Source: Botrytis cinerea B05.10 (taxonomy: Eukaryota; Ascomycota; Leotiomycetes; Helotiales; Sclerotiniaceae). From it: a DNA stretch of 64,000 nt. The stretch is taken from the NCBI RefSeq assembly GCF_000143535.2, contig NC_037319.1, positions 1,860,001 to 1,924,000 on the forward strand, in the 5' to 3' direction. Position numbers and translations under genes: made by a program. Below the pieces are notes generated by a model. The model was not told where the DNA came from. It ran no database searches and saw only the letters and a list, made by a program, of their open reading frames with translations. Below, piece after piece: positions 57,978 to 64,000 of the stretch. The first letter of the stretch is position 1; the number at the start of each line of letters is the position of its first letter.

Positions 57978-60900
57978 TTAACCTCCCATCTCAACCCTCA
58001 ACAACCTCTCCAAACCCTCCCAACTCAAGCCCCCCTGACAATTTGTTCTCAAAACCAAATCCTCTCCATGCTCCATATGAACCAAAATCGTAACACCCTT
58101 GACCCCACCAACCTTACCATCATCATCTGTATTTTTCAATCCACACACTCTCCTCTTCCAAATACAATCATGCTTCTCACTATCTTCACCCTCTCCATCA
58201 GACCCCCCATCCCCCTCCTCCTCCACAATCGACCCCATAACCCCCGTCATACCATTCCCCCTCCCCCGCTCACTCCCACTCGACAACCACCTCATCTGCG
58301 CATCAAAATACCCCCCCGCACTAACCGGTGTAGCCATCTCATTCGCACCCGCACCTGCGCTAACACCAAAACCATCCCTTACCGTCACCAACGTCCTCAT
58401 AACCCCCCTCCTACTTTCCGACCTCGTATCTTCCCACCTCTGAACCTTATTCCGCAACTGTTCCTGTTCCCGTTCCCGCCCCAACCTTTCCTTTCGTTTT
58501 CTCCAAGAATTCGATTCCGCGCTCTCGCGTCTCCGTTCCGCCCATTCCGACTGTCCACAAACATCCGACGTCTCACAATCCGTCGAACGTCTAGCGACTT
58601 GCTGCAGTGGAGATTTCGCCATGCGTTTCCAAGAAAGATAATTTTTGGGGAAACTAACAGCTTCTTTCTCCCGCCATGGGTTGGATGAAAAGTAGCCCGG
58701 AGAAGAGTTGGTGGGAAAACGAGTATTGAATCTTGTGGGTGCTGCGGATTGGTCTTTAGTGCCGTCACTTGAAGATGGTCTGCTTGGCTTTACGATTATT
58801 TTTGAACAAGCGTTCTCTGAAGTTTTGTTGAAGATCTCCTTCATTAGCGGTGCTATGCCTTTCGGGATGATCGACGATGAGGTCCAAGGTGATGAAGTTT
58901 GAGCCATCGATAATGAAGTGCCAGCTTGTTTGGTAGCAACGGATGGCATATTATTTAGAACATTCATAGTCTTAGACGGCGTGCTTGTCGGGGTAACAAA
59001 TCTTCGAGGTGGCGAAGGCTCATCCGGACTCCCCAACCATTCCGAGACACTATCATACTTATGAAGTGTTGAACGATCGTAAGTTTGAGAGCGAGATAAT
59101 ATATAAGGTTTTTTCTCCTGCGTAATGCTAAGATGTCCAGTATTCGAATTGAACGCGCCATTAAGTGAGGTCTTTGCTGGACTACGATGAAGATGAATCA
59201 TAGGTTTATGAACTTCATTTGTGCAACACCGAACACTATGAACTGTGCTCTGGCATGCAGAACACTCACAATCATCAAGACAATGTTGGCAATCCCCTAA
59301 AATACCTGAGCTAACAGGACTGCGATCACAATGTCCATGGCCAGTCCTAGGATACCCACGACATTCTACATAATCCGATCCATATCTCGACGACCGCTTT
59401 CCATGTGTTGAATCATTGAGGAATGGATAATGATTGTCTAGGAGTGTCGAGTGTTCCCCATTATCCGACGTAAAGCTCGGTTGTACTGGTTGATAGGTTG
59501 ACCCATTGAAAGCATGACACGAACTTTCCGACTCCTGCGTATTTTCTGTACGGCTTCTGCAATTTAATCTATAGGTAGGTTTTGTAGTCCGATGTACTGT
59601 ATTGTTCAAAACTGGGTCTGACCTCATCGACGTCCGTGGGATTTTCCCATGGTCTGATCCATGGCTGAGTTGTATTGCTCGGTGTATAGATCCATTCAAA
59701 AATCGATACAATCTCATCGAGGGCTGTGAAGCTTTAGAAGAGTCGGGATAAGATTGAGAGCGATAAACATTCTCATCATTGATACTATCACTTGCATACC
59801 GACCATCCATAGCTATAATATCCTCACTCCGAGCAAGTGAATGAGAAGTAGAATGTCGGCAGACAAAATTCCCATGGTTAGCTTGTTGACAGCTTTCACA
59901 TCTACAGTCATGTGTTTTCAATGATCCTGACTCAGATCTATACTTGTTGACATACTGACATGAAGAATTTGGTGTAAGAAGTATGGAATTTTCTGGAGAG
60001 GTTTCCTCAAATTTAGTTGAGAGCTTTTGGGGGCGCTCGAGTTGGTAAATACCAGGACACGATTGTATCGGTCCATTATTCCTTGGATCTAAACCAGAAC
60101 CAGGTTTTGAGCTCCGTGGTAGAGCCTTCTTGGGATAGAATGGTGGAAAAGGCTCGGGCGGATTGCCCTCGTGTTTAGTAATTTGTATTGGAATTGGCAG
60201 AGGTCTCGACAGTGATTGCTTTAAAATTTGGCCTTTTGATGGCCGAGGTGTTGTGACATAATGTACTCGTCTTCCTGCTTCCTTCCGATCAACAGAAACC
60301 ACTCGATCGTAATCAAAACTTGCATCTTTCCCTCCATTTGAAAATGGTAGAAGTCTATCACAAGCCTTGCACAATCGATGACCACATTTCCAACAGGTAT
60401 TCTCATTCTTATCATGAATCCACATGCAAATATGACAGACGACATGTTTCAGAGATTTCTTAATCTCTTCACGCGCTACTTCGGATGACGCGAGTCCATG
60501 TGGTCTTTCAATACCATGTGTATCAAACAAATCTCGAACACTCTGCCGCCGAAGTGTAGACGTGGTGCGTATAGATACCTCAGAATTGGACATCTCATCT
60601 TGACCTATCTTCTCCTTTCCACGACAAGAATTCAATATCCGTTTTTTGTCACAGTATAATTGAGAAGTAGACGGTGCATGTGTCGAAACGCAATGGTCCC
60701 CAAAATTCTGAACCCCCAGCTGTGAATCTCCTTCACGGCCAGCAATCCTCTGATCCCGATCCTTCCTCGACACCCTCAAATTATCAAAGACAGGAGCCCA
60801 TTCACTATTGATCACATCTTCCCTAGCCAAGCCCCGCAAACCACTCAACGAAGGTCCAACATCCCCATCAACCCTTAACGCACCTAAATTCCCCGCTCTA

Positions 60901-61358
60901 GCATGACCCTCATCATGATTCGATCTCGGCGTTCTTAAACCCAAGAAAGAATGATTTGTCCCTGTTTGCGGTTGTTCATTTGGCTGCGAGTTCCGCGATG
61001 CCGGGTTTCCAAAGATGTTCGTTGGTCGCCGACCAAAGCTCGAACGAGAATTTTCTCGTCTCCTATTTAATGACGGTCGAATCTGAGGCGGGGATCGTGA
61101 TCGTTGAGGTGATTTGCTGCTTCTCTCTCGTCTCGTCTTCGACGTTGATCGGATTTGTGGAAAGCGTGAAGGGGTTTTAGGTGGTGATTTATTTTTTTGG
61201 TTGCCCGCAAGCTTTTGAAGTAATAAGATACGAGAAGCAACAGTTCCCGCTGTGATGGGAAGATTGCTAGAGAGTCTATTACTAGGTAATGATGAATGTG
61301 AAGCCGCAGAATCGGCATGTAGATTTCGAGCTGCAGCTGGTCGCCAGGGATAGTTCAT
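57978..61358 (-). CDS. Large disordered protein with a Cys-cluster (zinc-binding type) motif
   Basis: A single 1126-residue exon from the ATG at 61358 (MNYPWRPAAARNLHADSAAS); the open frame extends 57 codons upstream without a better start. The first 300 residues are Arg/Ser/Pro-rich. Residues 308-333 hold CHICMWIHDKNENTC, CWKCGH and CKAC: a CxxC-x10-CxxC-x4-CxxC cluster with nearby His, suiting two zinc ions. A second Cys-rich stretch (DCQHCLDDCECSACQ) lies near residue 700. The remainder is Ser/Thr-rich and the C-terminus has a charged coiled-coil part (RKERLGREREQEQLRNKVQR) and an ordered end (ILVHMEHGEDLVLRTNCQGG). I do not recognise the family; regulation of transcription or ubiquitin transfer are possibilities only. 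Confidence 0.75.
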   Translation of the reverse strand: MNYPWRPAAARNLHADSAASHSSLPSNRLSSNLPITAGTVASRILLLQKLAGNQKNKSPPKTPSRFPQIRSTSKTRRERSSKSPQRSRSPPQIRPSLNRRRENSRSSFGRRPTNIFGNPASRNSQPNEQPQTGTNHSFLGLRTPRSNHDEGHARAGNLGALRVDGDVGPSLSGLRGLAREDVINSEWAPVFDNLRVSRKDRDQRIAGREGDSQLGVQNFGDHCVSTHAPSTSQLYCDKKRILNSCRGKEKIGQDEMSNSEVSIRTTSTLRRQSVRDLFDTHGIERPHGLASSEVAREEIKKSLKHVVCHICMWIHDKNENTCWKCGHRLCKACDRLLPFSNGGKDASFDYDRVVSVDRKEAGRRVHYVTTPRPSKGQILKQSLSRPLPIPIQITKHEGNPPEPFPPFYPKKALPRSSKPGSGLDPRNNGPIQSCPGIYQLERPQKLSTKFEETSPENSILLTPNSSCQYVNKYRSESGSLKTHDCRCESCQQANHGNFVCRHSTSHSLARSEDIIAMDGRYASDSINDENVYRSQSYPDSSKASQPSMRLYRFLNGSIHRAIQLSHGSDHGKIPRTSMRSDPVLNNTVHRTTKPTYRLNCRSRTENTQESESSCHAFNGSTYQPVQPSFTSDNGEHSTLLDNHYPFLNDSTHGKRSSRYGSDYVECRGYPRTGHGHCDRSPVSSGILGDCQHCLDDCECSACQSTVHSVRCCTNEVHKPMIHLHRSPAKTSLNGAFNSNTGHLSITQEKKPYILSRSQTYDRSTLHKYDSVSEWLGSPDEPSPPRRFVTPTSTPSKTMNVLNNMPSVATKQAGTSLSMAQTSSPWTSSSIIPKGIAPLMKEIFNKTSENACSKIIVKPSRPSSSDGTKDQSAAPTRFNTRFPTNSSPGYFSSNPWREKEAVSFPKNYLSWKRMAKSPLQQVARRSTDCETSDVCGQSEWAERRRESAESNSWRKRKERLGREREQEQLRNKVQRWEDTRSESRRGVMRTLVTVRDGFGVSAGAGANEMATPVSAGGYFDAQMRWLSSGSERGRGNGMTGVMGSIVEEEGDGGSDGEGEDSEKHDCIWKRRVCGLKNTDDDGKVGGVKGVTILVHMEHGEDLVLRTNCQGGLSWEGLERLLRVEMGG

Positions 61359-61855
61359 GGCAATTGAAGGTTTGTAGGATACATTGAATTCGGGACTGAA
61401 GCCGACATGTAAAGATGACTGTAACGAATGAATACACAGGCTGTGCGCCTGATGAATGATGTGAAGCAATAAAGAGGATAACCCTAATAGGAATATACAG
61501 ATAAAAGTGCAAATGAAGATGGAGATCAAGATCGAGTCCTTGAATTGAAACTAACAAGTCTCGTTGGGAGGAACACAACAGCCGAAAGGGCAAGAACAAT
61601 CACCGATTTTAGCTATTGTCGGCGTGTATAGCTATTCATCAAAATTTACATATCCATTTTCCCATATCATGGAACCCATCAAGAAGTAGCAAAGATAAAT
61701 CTCAAAACTTAGTTGATAAGATTATAAAATTGACCAGGCTTATCAATTGAACAAGCTATGGTATTCGTTTTCACACAACGCAATAAAAAATAGTTCACTG
61801 ATGTACATTGTGCAGGTCTCTATCATCTAACCATCACCAAGGCAGAGTAATCTCT

Positions 61856-62895
61856 CTACTTAAGGTGTGCTTGCAAGGTCTCCAAAACCTATACATATCA
61901 TTAGTCCTCATCCCTAATCTGCATCCAAAATCCGAATATCAAAAACTCACCTCCAACTCAATCTTGGCCTCAGCGATATCTTGCTCACTTCCACTTCCTC
62001 CAGCAATCTTCTGAGCCTCAGCGATTTGTGACCTAACTGCATCTGCGCTGAAATCCTCCAATGGGAACCCCTCGACTGCGTTGATGCTTAATGAAGAGTT
62101 TGGTTGAACGACTGCGAATCCTCCGGAAACTGTTCCAATGCCCCGTTAGCCTCTCATGTTCTGCCTATTTGTGAATATTTCCAGGATGATTATCGTATGA
62201 CGTACGGAAGAATTGCTTGCTTCCACCACTCTCCTCGATAACCTCAACGAGACCTGGCTTCAATTGTTCGATCGATGGGACGTGGTTGGCGAGGATACCC
62301 ATTTCACCGGATTCGGCGGGGATGTTAACTTGGACGACATCTTGGGATCTGTAAACAGACTGCAGATTTATGTGTTAGCCAATCTTTTCCTATATGCCCA
62401 TCTGACCATCTGCCAATCCATCTATCCGCAGAAATCCCCCCCTCCCTTCCCCGTCCCCCATCCCATTCCATTCCATCCAGCAGCCCATCACCCACCCCCC
62501 CTTCCTCCCTCCATCCCTCCCCGCATCACAAACAGAAATCCCAACATACCTGATGAGGCAAAGCCAAGCTCAACTTAATCTGCACACCCACGCACAAGTC
62601 AGCACAAAGATCCAATCCAATCCAACGCAATGCAATCCCAAGCACCAAAACCCGCGTATGCAAATCAAATTCCGCATTCCGCCTTCGCACCTCCCATCCC
62701 AAAGCCCCAAGGCCTGAGACGAGACGCCCCCCAAAAAAAAAGAGAGACAAAGGGGAGGAGGGAAAAAAAAACACAGAAACGGGAAATCCCGACCTTCTCC
62801 GCAACAGCCTCAGCATACCCTCTGCGCAAAACAGGAGTTTTCAAAGCCGTAGGGCGAACCCGCAGAGCGGCGCGAGCAAAACGCATAGAGTTCAT
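61856..62895 (-). CDS. atp16: Mitochondrial F1 ATP synthase subunit delta
   Basis: Central-stalk subunit of F1Fo ATP synthase (bacterial epsilon homologue) that couples the rotor to F1. Exons 62794-62895, 62550-62579, 62206-62359, 61951-62129 and 61856-61888 give 165 aa, the family's usual length. Exon 1 is a basic presequence (MNSMRFARAALRVRPTALKT, cleaved near RRGYAEA). Exon 2 has only 10 codons (IKLSLALPHQ). The beta-sandwich reads VVQVNIPAESGEMGILANHV and PSIEQLKPGLVEVIEESGG, and the C-terminal helices follow (QIAEAQKIAGGSGSEQDIAE; LETLQAHLK). The first intron uses an unusual donor GTCGGG. Confidence 0.95.
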
Positions 62896-63198
62896 GATGG
62901 ACGGGTCGAGTGTTTCAATTGAAGAGACGTGACGTTCACTGAGAGGCGGGGGGGGGTTGATTGCGGGCGGGAGCTTGCTGGTTTGATGTCGGGATGCCTT
63001 TCGCTAACTTATTTTCTTTAGCTTTGAATGGGAGTCACGTGTTATGGAATTTTGGACGCGCGAGATTGGGGGTTTGGGAGCGATGATTGATGGAGGGGAT
63101 TTTTCTATTGATTCTTGGTATATATCTTTGATTGATTGGAGAGAGAATTATTTTCGAGTTCTGGTCGCTCCTCACGTGTTGACTGATCACGAGATTTT

Positions 63199-63229
<31 letters not shown>

Positions 63230-64000
63230 CATACCCATCTCACGTGCAACCCAACACCCATCAGCTTACTAACCAAGCATCCATGGCTAGCACTCCACCC
63301 CACGCCATCCCGATTCCATCCCGAAACCATCCACCCATCCATCCATCCATTCTCGCTACCTCGCTACCTCGCTCTCTCCCCCTACTCACCTCAACGCAGG
63401 AATTCCCCGTTTCAACACCCGGATACCAAACCACCAAGCCCCAAGTAGACCCGGCCGGGACGAGGACCCCCCACCCCCTTCCCAAGTCTCCAGCCACGGG
63501 AATGAAAACCTGCAGACACGAACCCCCATCCACCCAGCATTTATTTCACCATTCGCTCCCCCAAGTGCGGAAAGAAGGACGGAATTATACTCCAAGCCAC
63601 TTCATCCATCCATCACCTACCGACCTAGGTATGCGTATGCAGCTCTCCCTTCCCCCCAAGCCCAAGTGTCAAATGTACATACAGTATACATTACACAGTG
63701 TACAAAGTACCATCGGTATCCCACCAGAAACCCAAATAAAATCCATCTATCCATCCATCCCTGAAAATTCCACTGGTCCAAATTAATCCCTCACATTCGA
63801 GGCTAGTCTCAATGCAAAATGCAAAAACATGAACCTTGAACGCCCCCATCAAAAACATCAAAACATCAAATCAAGAAAATATCCTCAATGTTTTTTTTTT
63901 ATTCCATGGGGGAGTTTCCCGTCAATGGCCCGATCGGATGAAGCACCCCGGAGTAGGGAATGGAATGTGCAGATCTTGGTGGATGTGGTTATTGAGAAGT
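62896..64000. other. Upstream region of atp16 with simple repeats, to the window edge
   Basis: It contains a G9 tract near 62949, a (TCA)n trinucleotide array at about 63198-63229, CCAT/CATC tetranucleotide arrays at about 63329-63351 and a T10 run near 63891. Frames here are repeat-derived. No gene is supported before the window ends. Confidence 0.45.

Noticed and set aside
62213..62932. Plus-strand frames over the ATP synthase delta gene
   Set aside because: Opposite strand of confirmed exons and C-rich introns; no independent support.

Overview
The window is nuclear DNA of a filamentous ascomycete (Pezizomycotina). The signs are short GT-AG introns (mostly 47-80 bp, often with a CTAAC/CTAAT branch site), a free-standing 5S rRNA gene between protein genes, fungal-only families (Ytp1, HET, Pth11-like receptors, MARVEL proteins) and a secreted rhamnogalacturonan hydrolase. 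A plant-associated Leotiomycete (Botrytis/Sclerotinia relative) fits best, but that placement is inference.

Region 1 (1-31 kb) is mostly compact housekeeping DNA. It holds a Dcr2-type phosphatase (cut by the window edge), a mitochondrial Trm61-like tRNA methyltransferase, a monoacylglycerol lipase, a fungal mitochondrial protein divergent from mitochondrial ClpP, a 5S rRNA gene, an acidic low-complexity protein, an aldo-keto reductase, a Ytp1-family membrane protein, peptidyl-tRNA hydrolase, a MARVEL-like membrane protein, a two-repeat GPI-type secreted protein, the BAR protein Rvs161/Hob3, a small Alb1-like ribosome-biogenesis factor, a GH28 rhamnogalacturonase and a secreted protein gene broken by a one-base frameshift.

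Region 2 (31-40 kb) is AT-rich and degenerate. It holds three solo-LTR-like repeats (two with perfect 5-bp target duplications), an ankyrin remnant, another coding remnant, a multiply interrupted member of an uncharacterised fungal family and a 7-bp minisatellite (TAATATC).

Region 3 (40-53 kb) returns to housekeeping genes: a Ubc1/E2-25K type E2 and proteasome ATPase Rpt2, which share the ubiquitin-proteasome pathway but are separated by about 1.2 kb. A dead HET-domain gene follows, then an intact 1755-residue protein joining a nucleotidyltransferase-like N-terminus to ankyrin repeats.

Region 4 (53-64 kb) holds a cytochrome P450 remnant beside a fourth LTR copy, a long gene-poor stretch, a Pth11/rhodopsin-type receptor gene with an unresolved 5' end and a homopolymer frameshift, a large disordered Cys-cluster protein and the mitochondrial ATP synthase delta subunit.

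The most notable items are a 499-bp intron of the Rvs161 gene that is itself an open frame joined in phase to the next exon (a possible alternative first exon), the NTase-like/ankyrin fusion, the LTR family with target duplications, and several pseudogenes whose in-frame stops are all TGA, as C-to-T mutation would produce. Exon borders were set by reading frame and splice consensus, not by transcript data.
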